DNA of 33,325 nt from Hellea sp. (lineage in GTDB: Bacteria; Pseudomonadota; Alphaproteobacteria; Caulobacterales; Maricaulaceae): positions 1 through 33,325 of the forward strand of contig JAHDDX010000026.1 of the NCBI GenBank assembly GCA_020629135.1, given 5' to 3'. Of this stretch, positions 7,363-15,372 are shown one piece after another (position 1 is the stretch's first letter; every line of letters begins with the position of its first letter). The position numbers were made by a program, and so were the translations under genes. The notes beneath the pieces were generated by a model. The model made no database searches and was not told where the DNA came from. It saw only the letters and a list, made by a program, of their open reading frames with translations.

Positions 7363-8121
7363 ATGTCGAACTTTTCAATAGCCAAGCGCCTCTTGCTGGC
7401 GGGTGTCACGGCGGTAGCATTTGCTACCCCGGCCTACGCACAGCTTGATAGCGCAATGAGCGCGGCTAAGGCCTCGACGGCTGCCAGTGCTGCCTCACAG
7501 GAGCGGGTCGCTCAATTGGATGATGAAGCGGATCAGATGATCCGTGAATTCCGGGCCGTATTGCAACAAAAAGACAATATAGCCTTATTTGTGGATCAGC
7601 AGGACATTTACCTGCAGTCGCAGAAATCGGAGATTGAGTCGTTGAACAAGCAGCTTGGGACCGTTGAGTCTATTAAGCAGGGTATGGTGCCCATGATGCT
7701 TAAAATGACGGCTGCCATTGAGGACTCTATCAAGGCGGATGTGCCGTTCCTCATGGATGAGCGTCTGGCGCGGGTTGAGCGCGTTAAGGAAATTCTTGCT
7801 GACCCAGACGTGTCTCCTGCTGAGCAATATCGACAGGTTTTAAACTCATTTAAAGTTGAGGTGTCTTACGGACAGGGACTTGATTCATATGAGGGGGCAC
7901 ACCCGACTAAGCCAGGGAATGTTGTGAACTTTATCCGTTTTGGCCGTGTAGCATTGGTCTATATGACTAAGGATGAAAGCGAAATCGCTCTCTATAATAT
8001 GGGGACGAAGTCCTGGGATCAGCTTGACGGCGGACGTGCGCTGGAAATGCGCCAAGCTATTCGTATCGCCAAAGGTGAGGCCGCGCCGGCTATGGTTATG
8101 GCGCCGGTTGTCGCCAATTAA
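7363..8121 (+). CDS. DUF3450 family periplasmic protein, second copy
   Basis: A 252-residue paralogue of the preceding protein, sharing the order signal peptide, coiled-coil region, then FGRVALVY and SWDQLDGG core motifs. It lacks the cysteine-containing insert and has no cysteine at all. The ATG at 7363 is preferred because GGAAGG lies just upstream and it begins a typical signal peptide cleaving near ATPAYAQ. Reading further upstream would put 36 unlikely residues before it. It lies 17 bp before the long ExbB gene, so the two are cotranscribed. Function is unknown beyond association with the Ton-like motor. Confidence 0.87.
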   Translation: MSNFSIAKRLLLAGVTAVAFATPAYAQLDSAMSAAKASTAASAASQERVAQLDDEADQMIREFRAVLQQKDNIALFVDQQDIYLQSQKSEIESLNKQLGTVESIKQGMVPMMLKMTAAIEDSIKADVPFLMDERLARVERVKEILADPDVSPAEQYRQVLNSFKVEVSYGQGLDSYEGAHPTKPGNVVNFIRFGRVALVYMTKDESEIALYNMGTKSWDQLDGGRALEMRQAIRIAKGEAAPAMVMAPVVAN

Positions 8122-8138
8122 GCGGGAGAAATTTAATC

Positions 8139-9524
8139 ATGAGTAAGTCAATGAAATTGTTCAAAAAATCTACAATTGCTGTAGTTGCGGCGTCGGTGAT
8201 GATGTCGGCTACCCCAGCTTCAGCGCAAATTACATCTATTTCGGATCTTTTAAGCAAGGTCAGAAATGATGCCGCTCAAACTGAGGCGGAAAATCGTCAG
8301 CGCGAAGCCGAGTTTCGTCAGCGCCGCGACCAACAAGCCGGTAAGCTGGCTGAGGCCCGTCGCGAGCTCAGCACGCTGGAGGCTCGTGCACGTTCTGTAC
8401 AGAATACCTTCGATTCCAACCAAAATCGTATTGATGCTCTGGGGGATGACCTTAAGGCCGCTCAGGGTGATTTTGGTGAAGTGTTTGGTCTGGCCCGTGC
8501 GAAAGCCGGTGAATTTAAAGCCATGTTGGACAGCTCGCTGATCACAGCGCAATATCCGACACGGACTGAAGTTCTGGGCCGCATTTCAGAATCAAAAGCG
8601 CTTCCAAGCACAGATGATCTGAACGCGATCTGGCAATCTATGTTGCAGGAAATTCAGGCTCAGCGCCAAGTGGCTGTGTTTGATGCTGCGGTTGCCAACG
8701 AAAATGACGGTGCACCTCAATCTGTAACACGGGTCGGTCCATTTGCGGCATTTACTACAAATGGTGCGCAATTCCTTGATTATACGCCTGCCGCAGAGGC
8801 GGGTGGTATTTCTCTGGCCCGTCTGCCAAAGCAGCCTGGTGGTGCCATTAATTCAGCCGCTACCGATGTCACTAAGGCATCTGCAGGTTCTGTTGTTTAT
8901 GCGCCAATCGATCCAACCCGCGGCGGATTGCTTAAGTCATTTGAGCGTTTCCCAACTGTTGGTGAGCGGATCGAGCAAGGTGGCTTTATTGGTAAGCTGA
9001 TTATTTTGCTCGCCGCTGTTGGCTCACTGTTTGGTATTCTAAACATTATTCGTCTCTTCCTGACATCGACGGCCGTGAGTGGTCAGAAGCGTAAAGCGCA
9101 AGCTTCGAAATCAAACCCGCTGGGCCGGATTATGATGGCTTACGACAACGCCAAGAACAAAGATGCGGAAACTGTTGAGCTGGTACTGGACGAAGCGATC
9201 CTGAAAGAATCGCCAAAGCTTGAGCGTGGCTTGAACTTGTTGAAGCTGGGGGCTGGTATTGCTCCCCTGATGGGTCTTCTGGGTACGGTTACTGGTATGA
9301 TCAAGACCTTCCAGGCCATGATGATCTACGGAACAGGTGATCCACAGTTGATGGCCGGTGGTATTTCCGAAGCGCTGGTCACAACCATGCTCGGACTGAT
9401 CGCCGCTATTCCTCTCCTTATTCTGCACAGTTTCTGTTCGTCTCTGGCCCGTGGGGTGCAGGGTACACTTGAAGAGCAGTCAGCAGGTATCGTGGCACGC
9501 CACGTGGAAAGCCGGGGCGCTTAA
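8139..9524 (+). CDS. MotA/TolQ/ExbB proton-channel family protein, long TtpC-like form
   Basis: A 461-residue ExbB-family protein with an unusually long exported N-terminal part. A signal peptide (cleavage near TPASAQ) is followed by a charged coiled coil (about residues 40-110), then a periplasmic region to about residue 280. The C-terminal third is the ExbB/TolQ domain with three membrane segments, including GAGIAPLMGLLGTVTGMI and a segment near ALVTTMLGLIAAIPLL. This architecture matches TtpC, the extra subunit of Vibrio TonB2 systems. It probably works with the short ExbB, the ExbDs and TonB that follow. GGGAG lies upstream of the ATG with slightly long spacing; an internal ATG at 8151 is possible. 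Confidence 0.9.
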   Translation: MSKSMKLFKKSTIAVVAASVMMSATPASAQITSISDLLSKVRNDAAQTEAENRQREAEFRQRRDQQAGKLAEARRELSTLEARARSVQNTFDSNQNRIDALGDDLKAAQGDFGEVFGLARAKAGEFKAMLDSSLITAQYPTRTEVLGRISESKALPSTDDLNAIWQSMLQEIQAQRQVAVFDAAVANENDGAPQSVTRVGPFAAFTTNGAQFLDYTPAAEAGGISLARLPKQPGGAINSAATDVTKASAGSVVYAPIDPTRGGLLKSFERFPTVGERIEQGGFIGKLIILLAAVGSLFGILNIIRLFLTSTAVSGQKRKAQASKSNPLGRIMMAYDNAKNKDAETVELVLDEAILKESPKLERGLNLLKLGAGIAPLMGLLGTVTGMIKTFQAMMIYGTGDPQLMAGGISEALVTTMLGLIAAIPLLILHSFCSSLARGVQGTLEEQSAGIVARHVESRGA

Positions 9525-9554
9525 GCCCTGGCCCAAAGGAAAGGATAGAGGTCC

Positions 9555-10085
9555 ATGGACTTTCTAAATCCAGTCGCAGCTTTTAATGGTCTCCAGGAAT
9601 TTCTGGGGACCGGCGGAAACGTACTTTTCGTCATCATGATTGCTGCCTTCGTATTGTGGAGCTTCATTCTCGAACGGTTCGCCTATTACTTCTTTGCTCA
9701 TAAGCCGATGAAAAAGGCTTTGAAGCAGGAATGGGAAGCCCGGTCTGACAAAACATCCTGGCGCGCACACGCCATTCGGGACGAGATGGTTTCACAGGTT
9801 AAAGTTAAAACCGACCAAAATGTTGGGATTATTAAAACCCTGGTTGCTATCGCGCCTTTATTGGGATTGCTTGGCACTGTGACAGGCATGATCGAAGTGT
9901 TTGACGTGATGGCATTGTCAGGATCATCAAATGCACGTCTTATGGCGGGCGGCGTCTTTAAGGCGACGATTCCGACAATGGCGGGTATGATGGTGGCTCT
10001 GTCCGGGCTTTATTTTCCAAACCATTTTGACCGCAAAAGTAAGCGCGAAACCGCTCATTTTGCAGACGAATTAGGGACGGCATAA
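9555..10085 (+). CDS. exbB: ExbB/TolQ-type proton-channel protein, short form
   Basis: A 176-residue inner-membrane protein with three predicted transmembrane segments (about residues 20-42, 92-115 and 132-155). It has the ExbB/TolQ signature IAPLLGLLGTVTGMIEVFDVM. It should form the proton-conducting stator with the ExbD-like proteins. The lack of a long periplasmic extension distinguishes it from the upstream long form, so the locus encodes two kinds of ExbB subunit. AGAGG precedes the ATG. The gene ends 2 bp before the first exbD, implying translational coupling. Confidence 0.92.
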   Translation: MDFLNPVAAFNGLQEFLGTGGNVLFVIMIAAFVLWSFILERFAYYFFAHKPMKKALKQEWEARSDKTSWRAHAIRDEMVSQVKVKTDQNVGIIKTLVAIAPLLGLLGTVTGMIEVFDVMALSGSSNARLMAGGVFKATIPTMAGMMVALSGLYFPNHFDRKSKRETAHFADELGTA

Positions 10086-10087
10086 TC

Positions 10088-10498
10088 ATGAGAAGACGTC
10101 GTAGAAATTCAGGGGATGATGACGCAGCTGTCGACATGACTCCCATGCTCGATATCGTGTTTATCATGCTGATCTTTTTCATCGTGACGGCAACGTTTCT
10201 AGATGAAAAAGGGATCGATCTGACACAGCCTCCGCCACCACCGGATGACGATACACCATCAAATCCGAAGCCGGCCATTACGGTTTATGTGGATGAGCAA
10301 AACAGCTGTTCAGTGGATAGCCGTCAAACGGAGTGTGATCGTGTATCATTGGCTGTTGAGCGTCTTCTCGCTGACAAGCCGGGTGCGAGTATCATTCTTC
10401 GGGTTCACGCTCAGGCCAAACATGATTTGCTGGTCGGGTTGAAAGACGGTTTTGACAGTAAAAACATGGCGACGAAGATCGAAATTGTGCGAACATAA
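10088..10498 (+). CDS. exbD: ExbD/TolR family protein, first copy (with Cys pair)
   Basis: A 136-residue protein. A basic cytoplasmic N-terminus leads into one transmembrane helix, DMTPMLDIVFIMLIFFIV. Asp22 sits at the position of the essential proton-carrying aspartate of ExbD. A proline run follows, then a periplasmic domain. That domain has two cysteines 12 residues apart (NSC...TEC) that are absent from the second ExbD and could form a disulfide. It is followed by 52 bp and then the second exbD. Confidence 0.92.
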   Translation: MRRRRRNSGDDDAAVDMTPMLDIVFIMLIFFIVTATFLDEKGIDLTQPPPPPDDDTPSNPKPAITVYVDEQNSCSVDSRQTECDRVSLAVERLLADKPGASIILRVHAQAKHDLLVGLKDGFDSKNMATKIEIVRT

Positions 10499-10550
10499 CC
10501 GTCTGCGCAATAAGATTGAAGTTGAACAAATTTTGTGATAAGGTAACATT

Positions 10551-10946
10551 ATGGCCAGACGTAGTCGCGTAAATGTCGAAGAAGAAGATACCGAGTTGAA
10601 CATGACTCCAATGTTGGATGTCGTCTTCATTCTTCTGATCTTTTTCATCGTCACATCGGTCTTTGTAAAAACGCCAGGTATAGACCCGCTCAAACCAGAA
10701 GCGACGTTGGAGAAATCTATGGATCCAACAATTTTGATCGCTGTCAACGAGCTGAATGAGGTCTGGATTGATAAACGTCCATATGACGTAAGTGAAATCC
10801 GCCCGGTCATTCAATCCATGAAAGACGAAAATCCGAAAGCTGAAGCAGCCATTATTGGTGATAAAAATGCGGAAGCGGGCGTCGTCATGGAAATTCAAAA
10901 CATGCTCCAGGATATGAATATCCGGACGCTTGTTTCGACGAATTAA
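10551..10946 (+). CDS. exbD: ExbD/TolR family protein, second copy
   Basis: A 131-residue paralogue of the preceding gene. It keeps the helix NMTPMLDVVFILLIFFIV, with Asp23 in the proton-carrying position, followed by a cysteine-free periplasmic domain. Two different ExbD proteins suggest a heteromeric stator or alternative stators; which one cannot be read from sequence. It lies 12 bp before tonB and is surely in the same transcript. Confidence 0.92.
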   Translation: MARRSRVNVEEEDTELNMTPMLDVVFILLIFFIVTSVFVKTPGIDPLKPEATLEKSMDPTILIAVNELNEVWIDKRPYDVSEIRPVIQSMKDENPKAEAAIIGDKNAEAGVVMEIQNMLQDMNIRTLVSTN

Positions 10947-10958
10947 AGGAGAAAGCAA

Positions 10959-11588
10959 ATGGGTTCATTTGTTAGATGGTTGTTATTTGTCCCTGTCGCG
11001 GCAATTTTAACTTTCCTGCTTTTCACTCTGATGATCCGTTTGATCTCAGGTGAGTTTGAAGCCAAGGAAAAATACGGCGCTGCGAATTTTGAGATCAATC
11101 CAACGGTTGAAGATGTTAAAGTCATCCGTCGCGAGACCAAGGTTCAGCAGGTCAAAAAAGTGGTAACACCGCCTCCGCCGCCGCAGATTGAACGTCAGCA
11201 GGCTGCGAAACCAACAGAGGCGATTGCGTCTGTTGAGGGAGCTATTCCTGAGTTTGAGCCGCCGAAGATTGACCGTCAAAACTTTAAAATCCAGGTCAGT
11301 GACCGCGACGCGCAGCCCTTGGTGCGTATCCCGCCAATCATGCCACCGCGCGCTGAAAAATCTGGTCACTGCCGAGTTCGGTTCGATGTGAGCCCGGAAG
11401 GGCAGCCATTTAATGTGGTGGCTACCTCTTGTTCACAAAGCCTGTTTGAGCGCGCTTCGATCAAATCGGTTCAAAAGTGGAAATATAATCCGAAAATTGT
11501 TGATGGACGTTCTGTTTCCCGTTCAGGCGTGGAAAGTAAGATTACCTTCCGTCTGACGGATGAGCGCGGTCGGATTATTCCGGAGTAA
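10959..11588 (+). CDS. tonB: TonB-like energy transducer, first copy
   Basis: A 209-residue TonB family protein: one N-terminal membrane anchor (about residues 6-30), a short linker with a PPPPP stretch, and a C-terminal TonB domain. That domain carries IPPIMPPRAEKSG, then SGHCRVRFDV and VQKWKYNPKIV. Two cysteines (in GHCRV and ATSCSQ) are the only ones and match the second copy. The linker is much shorter and less proline-rich than that of E. coli TonB. A strong AAAGGAGAAA precedes the ATG. Its likely role is to carry motor force to an outer-membrane receptor that is not in this window. Confidence 0.93.
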   Translation: MGSFVRWLLFVPVAAILTFLLFTLMIRLISGEFEAKEKYGAANFEINPTVEDVKVIRRETKVQQVKKVVTPPPPPQIERQQAAKPTEAIASVEGAIPEFEPPKIDRQNFKIQVSDRDAQPLVRIPPIMPPRAEKSGHCRVRFDVSPEGQPFNVVATSCSQSLFERASIKSVQKWKYNPKIVDGRSVSRSGVESKITFRLTDERGRIIPE

Positions 11589-11594
11589 TTTTCT

Positions 11595-11631
11595 AGCGAT
11601 CGGTATCGATCGCTTCTTGGCCCGATTGGGC
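11595..11631 (+). promoter_or_regulatory. tandem hairpins between tonB and TPR gene
   Basis: AGCGATCG (11595-11602) and CGATCGCT (11607-11614) form a perfect 8-bp stem with a GTAT loop. GCCC-GATT-GGGC (11620-11631) follows at once. No clear T-run follows, so an intrinsic terminator is unlikely. An mRNA processing or stabilising structure, or an attenuator, is more plausible. Confidence 0.45.
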
Positions 11632-11659
11632 AATGAATGTTGAAATTGGAGATCAAGCT

Positions 11660-13159
11660 GTGAGTGGCTCAAAAACATCATCTAAATTGAAAAACTGGCT
11701 TCTTATGGGTGCAGTTGCTGTCCTGAGCGTCGGCACAATAAATGCCGTTTCACCTGCGGTTGCCTATGCGCAAGATGCGCCCACAGAAGGTCGCCAATTC
11801 GGTGCCAAAGCCGGCGCCGTGGTGAATGAAGCGCTTCAGTTTATGAATAGCAACCAATATAGCCCGGCCGTCAGTAAACTGAACGAAGCTCTGGGTATTT
11901 CAAATCTCAACGCTTATGAGCGCTCCACTATCTATCAGATGCAGGGCGCGGCATATTACGAGTTGAACCAATATAGCCAGGCAATTTCTTCTTTTGAAAA
12001 CGCCATTAATGCGGGCGGGCTCCTTCCAAATGAAAGTGATGCGCTCCGGGTTAATATTGCGCAGCTATTGATCGCCAACGGTTCCTACGCGCAAGGCGCG
12101 CAAATGCTTGAAAACTGGATTAACCGGGGCGGCCAGGCTAAGAATACCCATGTCGAAATGCTGACCCAAGCCTGGGTACAGTCAGAGAATTACAGCAAGG
12201 CTTTGCCTTGGGCTGAAAAATGGTTCCAAGCCGCGAGCCCAAAAGAACGTAAGCATTACGATCTGCTGAATTTCCTTTACAATAATTTGAAAATGCCAGG
12301 TCGTCAGGCCGATATCGTTAAGGCCATGATTGGCCAATGGCCGGACGATAAACAGTTATGGGATAGCTGGGCATCTTTGCTGGCTAATGGCGGACGCGAA
12401 GCCGAGGCCTTTGAAGTGAACAAAATGCTTTATCTTGGCGGTGCGCTTAATTCCGAGCAAGATCTGATGAAAGTTGTTCAGTATTACAGCTTCTACGACA
12501 TGCCATTCCAGGCCGCAGAAATTCTGGAAAAAGAAATGAATGCGGGCCGTATCGCTCAATCTGCTGAAAAGCTTGTCCAACTGTCTGACCTTTTCCGTCA
12601 GGCCCGCGAATATAAGCGCGCTATTCCGATTTTGACACGTGCAGCGCAACAATCGGGTCGGGCTAAGCTTTATGCTGACCTTGGTGAAGCCCTTTATAAT
12701 GAAGGCGATTGTGTCAAAGCCGAAGACGCGTTCAAGTCCGCGATCAATAAAGGCTATGATGCGGGCAAATCCTGGATGTTGATTGCGACATGTCGTTATG
12801 AGGATGCTCAGAAAGAAGATCGGGCAGTCTGTGCGGAAACGACTAAAGAGCAACGCGCGAATTCTGTTAAAAACCAAAAGCGTAACCGCGCGGTTGAGGC
12901 GTTTAACAATGTGCCGTCATCCTCGCGGGAAGGCCGTAACGCCAAGAAATGGATTTCCTTTATCCGGGCTGAAGCCAAAGCGGTCGAAGATCGGTGTGTG
13001 TTTGAGGCGTCTGTTGCCGAAGAACTTTGCATTATCAAGATCCGTCAGGCCTATGACGCGCAGGTCTTTACCGGTGAATTTGAGCTTGAGGACGAATGTC
13101 AGGAGTATAAGGCGAAATTTGACAGCCTATACCGCCAAAAGGTGGGGCAGGACGAGTAG
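11660..13159 (+). CDS. exported TPR-repeat protein, first copy
   Basis: A 499-residue protein with a signal peptide (hydrophobic about residues 12-30, cleavage near AVAYAQ) and a chain of TPR-like helical repeats. A C-terminal region holds six cysteines (in GDC, ATC, AVC, DRC, ELC and DEC). The same six positions recur in the second copy, which suggests conserved disulfides. GTG at 11660 is preferred because TTGGAGA lies upstream; an ATG at 11633 has no ribosome-binding site and overlaps a hairpin. TPR proteins commonly end TonB/ExbB/DUF3450 clusters. A scaffold binding TonB or a receptor is inference. Confidence 0.85.
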   Translation: MSGSKTSSKLKNWLLMGAVAVLSVGTINAVSPAVAYAQDAPTEGRQFGAKAGAVVNEALQFMNSNQYSPAVSKLNEALGISNLNAYERSTIYQMQGAAYYELNQYSQAISSFENAINAGGLLPNESDALRVNIAQLLIANGSYAQGAQMLENWINRGGQAKNTHVEMLTQAWVQSENYSKALPWAEKWFQAASPKERKHYDLLNFLYNNLKMPGRQADIVKAMIGQWPDDKQLWDSWASLLANGGREAEAFEVNKMLYLGGALNSEQDLMKVVQYYSFYDMPFQAAEILEKEMNAGRIAQSAEKLVQLSDLFRQAREYKRAIPILTRAAQQSGRAKLYADLGEALYNEGDCVKAEDAFKSAINKGYDAGKSWMLIATCRYEDAQKEDRAVCAETTKEQRANSVKNQKRNRAVEAFNNVPSSSREGRNAKKWISFIRAEAKAVEDRCVFEASVAEELCIIKIRQAYDAQVFTGEFELEDECQEYKAKFDSLYRQKVGQDE

Positions 13160-13184
13160 TCCGACCAACATAATATTGTTTTAG

Positions 13185-13208
13185 ACCCCGGCTTTGACCG
13201 GGGTTTTT
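13185..13208 (+). terminator. intrinsic terminator after the main Ton-like operon
   Basis: CCCCGG (13186-13191), loop CTTTGA, CCGGGG (13198-13203), then TTTTT (13204-13208). The perfect GC stem with a T-run lies 26 bp after the stop of the first TPR gene. It should separate the first eight genes from the second tonB-TPR pair. Confidence 0.92.
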
Positions 13209-13210
13209 CT

Positions 13211-13241
13211 TTGCCTTCTTTTCCATGAGTGATGTTATACT
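13211..13241 (+). promoter_or_regulatory. candidate promoter of the second tonB-TPR unit
   Basis: TTGCCT (13211-13216) and TATACT (13236-13241) sit 19 bp apart, between the terminator and the second tonB. The -10 box is good and the spacer is long. A separate promoter is required by the strong terminator upstream. Confidence 0.5.
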
Positions 13242-13262
13242 ATTGCATTAATGCTCAATTTA

Positions 13263-13277
13263 TGTTATTAAATAACA
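13263..13277. promoter_or_regulatory. 15-bp perfect palindrome, candidate operator
   Basis: TGTTATT-A-AATAACA is a perfect palindrome with 7-bp arms. It lies just downstream of the candidate promoter and 6 bp before the GGGAGGA ribosome-binding site of the second tonB. The position suits a repressor site. The regulator is unknown. The site is AT-rich, so chance cannot be excluded. Confidence 0.5.
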
Positions 13278-13293
13278 AAATAGGGAGGAAAAT

Positions 13294-13923
13294 ATGTATT
13301 CACCATTTCGATTTTTAATGAGCTCTACCGGCGGCGTGGTCATGGCTTTTGGACTGGGCCTGTCCATGATGGCCATGATCCGCGTTGAGTTCACACCTTC
13401 GGAGAAACACAAAGCCGCACAATGGCTGATTAATCCGATTGTCGAAGATATCCAGATAACTTCACGCGAGATTACACCACCGGAGCTTAAGACTGTGGAA
13501 GTCCCGCCACCACCGCCCGAAATGGGGTTCTTGGATACGAACGCACCGAGTGAACCGCCGGCTCAAACAGTCGAAATCATCATAGATATTCCGGATCCGA
13601 TGCTGGACGGGGTAGAGGTAAATATTGTTCCCGACGAACAACAGGAACAACCTATTGTGCGCATTCCGCCGATTATGCCGCCGCGAGCGGAAAAATCAGG
13701 ACGGTGCGAGGTGATATTTGATCTGAATGCCAATGGGGCGCCTATGAATGTGCGGACGGGTTTTTGTTCCGCAAGCTATTTCAAGCGCCCTTCAATCCGC
13801 TCCGTACAGGGTTGGAAATATCGCCCGCGCCGGGTCGGCGGTGAGGCGGTTGTTAAAACCGGAATGCGTGAGGTGATCGTGTTTGATCTTCGCGACGAAA
13901 ACGGCCGTCCGATCCCGGAGTAG
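13294..13923 (+). CDS. tonB: TonB-like energy transducer, second copy
   Basis: A 209-residue TonB family protein, the same length as the first copy. One membrane anchor (about residues 9-29) is followed by a PPPPP linker and a C-terminal TonB domain. It shares the exact segment RIPPIMPPRAEKSG and the SGRCEVIFDL...WKYRP core, with both cysteines conserved. The linkers and N-termini differ strongly, so the copies are old paralogues and not a recent duplication. GGGAGGA precedes the ATG. It is followed 3 bp later by the second TPR gene, and the pair forms its own unit after a terminator. Confidence 0.93.
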   Translation: MYSPFRFLMSSTGGVVMAFGLGLSMMAMIRVEFTPSEKHKAAQWLINPIVEDIQITSREITPPELKTVEVPPPPPEMGFLDTNAPSEPPAQTVEIIIDIPDPMLDGVEVNIVPDEQQEQPIVRIPPIMPPRAEKSGRCEVIFDLNANGAPMNVRTGFCSASYFKRPSIRSVQGWKYRPRRVGGEAVVKTGMREVIVFDLRDENGRPIPE

Positions 13924-13926
13924 AAG

Positions 13927-15372
13927 ATGCGTAAATTTATCACTTTGACCGCCGCAATTCTTTTTTGCGGCGGAACCCTGGGTCATGCTCAAGACGAACA
14001 AAATCATCAGTTTAGCGCAAGGATTGGTGCGCAGGCATTAAAGGCGCAAACGCTCATCACAGATGGTCAATATTCCGATGCAATCGGCGTGATAGACAAG
14101 GCTCTGTCCGAGGGATCGCTTTCAAATTTTGAACGGGCCACATTGCTGCGCATGCAGGGATCGAGCTATTTTGAACTCGGCGATCATTCTCGGACAATTC
14201 AAAGTTTTAAAGCCAGCCTGGAGGCAGGGGGGTTGCCTAAGAGCGAGCACACCCAGATCGAAGTGGCTTTGGCTCAGCTATTGATCGCCAACGGCCAGTC
14301 CTTACGCGGTGCCGACATATTGGAAAAATGGCACCGCAATGGCGGTCAGTTGTCCTCGGCGCATTTCCAACTTTTGACCCAGGCCTGGATTGATCAGAAG
14401 AATTTTTCCAAAGCCCTACCTTGGGCCAAACGCTGGTTTGACGGCGTATCGGTTAAAGAGCGCAAACATTTTGACCTGCTCTATTTTATATATGCGCAAC
14501 TCGAAGATCGGCCACGACAAGCGGACGTTATTCGGCAAATGATTACCCGCTGGCCGGATGATAAAACGCTCTGGCAAAGCTGGGCATCTGTATTGTCGGC
14601 CGCAGGCGAAGAGCGCGCCGCCTTTGATGTTAATGTGCTGATGTATGATGAAGGTCTGCTAACGGAAGAAGCCGAGTTGCTGCGACTGGTTCAATATTAC
14701 GGGTTTTACGATATTCCCTACTGGGGTGCCCGTCTTCTGGAGGAGGAAATGGCGCAAGGGCGGGTAGAATCTTCCCAAGAAAATCTAGAGAAATTGTCAA
14801 ATCTCTGGCGACAGGCCCGAGAATATGACCGAGCTATCCCGGTCCTAGAAAAAGCGGTGCAAAAGTCTACCGGCGACAAATTACATGCGGCCCTCGGTGA
14901 GGCGCTGATCAACCGCGCTGATTGTCAAAAGGCGGAACGGGCTTTGAAAACGGCCATGGATCGGGGCTATGATCGCGGCAAAGGCTGGATGTTGATTGCA
15001 ACCTGTCGTTATGAGAAATCTCAACAGGCCGAACGTCCGGAGTGCAAAACCAGCACAAAGGAAAGCCGTTTAATAACCGCTAAATATAAATCGCAAGACG
15101 AAGCGGTTATGGCCTTTGAAATGGTCCCGGGTGGGTCAAGTCAAAGGAATAGCGCTAATAAATGGATCAGCTTTGTCAAAGCCGAACGTCAGGCAATCGA
15201 AGACCGTTGTACCTTTATTAAAGAGCAAGGGCGGCTAAGATGCATGGAGGAAATCGACCGGGCCTATAAAGAATATCCGCTGACTGGTGTTCTCGATATC
15301 AGCGATGTCTGCCTGTCCTATAAAGACGCATATGATGCTGAATACCGGGCTGGAAAGGAAATATTTAACTAG
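13927..15372 (+). CDS. exported TPR-repeat protein, second copy
   Basis: A 481-residue paralogue of the first TPR protein, alignable from end to end. A signal peptide (cleavage near LGHAQ) leads into TPR-like helical repeats and the same six C-terminal cysteines (ADC, ATC, PEC, DRC, LRC, DVC). Shared stretches include AQLLIANG, LTQAW and MLIATCRYE. It follows the second tonB by 3 bp, reproducing the tonB-TPR order of the main operon. Its stop overlaps the convergent oligopeptidase gene by 8 bp. Function is unknown; the repeated pairing suggests each TonB has a matching TPR partner. Confidence 0.87.
   Translation: MRKFITLTAAILFCGGTLGHAQDEQNHQFSARIGAQALKAQTLITDGQYSDAIGVIDKALSEGSLSNFERATLLRMQGSSYFELGDHSRTIQSFKASLEAGGLPKSEHTQIEVALAQLLIANGQSLRGADILEKWHRNGGQLSSAHFQLLTQAWIDQKNFSKALPWAKRWFDGVSVKERKHFDLLYFIYAQLEDRPRQADVIRQMITRWPDDKTLWQSWASVLSAAGEERAAFDVNVLMYDEGLLTEEAELLRLVQYYGFYDIPYWGARLLEEEMAQGRVESSQENLEKLSNLWRQAREYDRAIPVLEKAVQKSTGDKLHAALGEALINRADCQKAERALKTAMDRGYDRGKGWMLIATCRYEKSQQAERPECKTSTKESRLITAKYKSQDEAVMAFEMVPGGSSQRNSANKWISFVKAERQAIEDRCTFIKEQGRLRCMEEIDRAYKEYPLTGVLDISDVCLSYKDAYDAEYRAGKEIFN

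Noticed and set aside
11633-11659. ATG at 11633 as start of the first TPR protein
   Set aside because: It is placed directly after a hairpin with no ribosome-binding site; GTG 11660 has TTGGAGA at good spacing.
13248-13262. TTAA-N7-TTTA near the second tonB promoter
   Set aside because: It has one mismatch to the CtrA consensus in AT-rich DNA; too weak to call.
13966-13971. Cysteine in the signal peptide of the second TPR protein as a lipoprotein site
   Set aside because: The residues before it (ILF) do not fit a lipobox, and a normal signal-peptidase site follows at LGHAQ.
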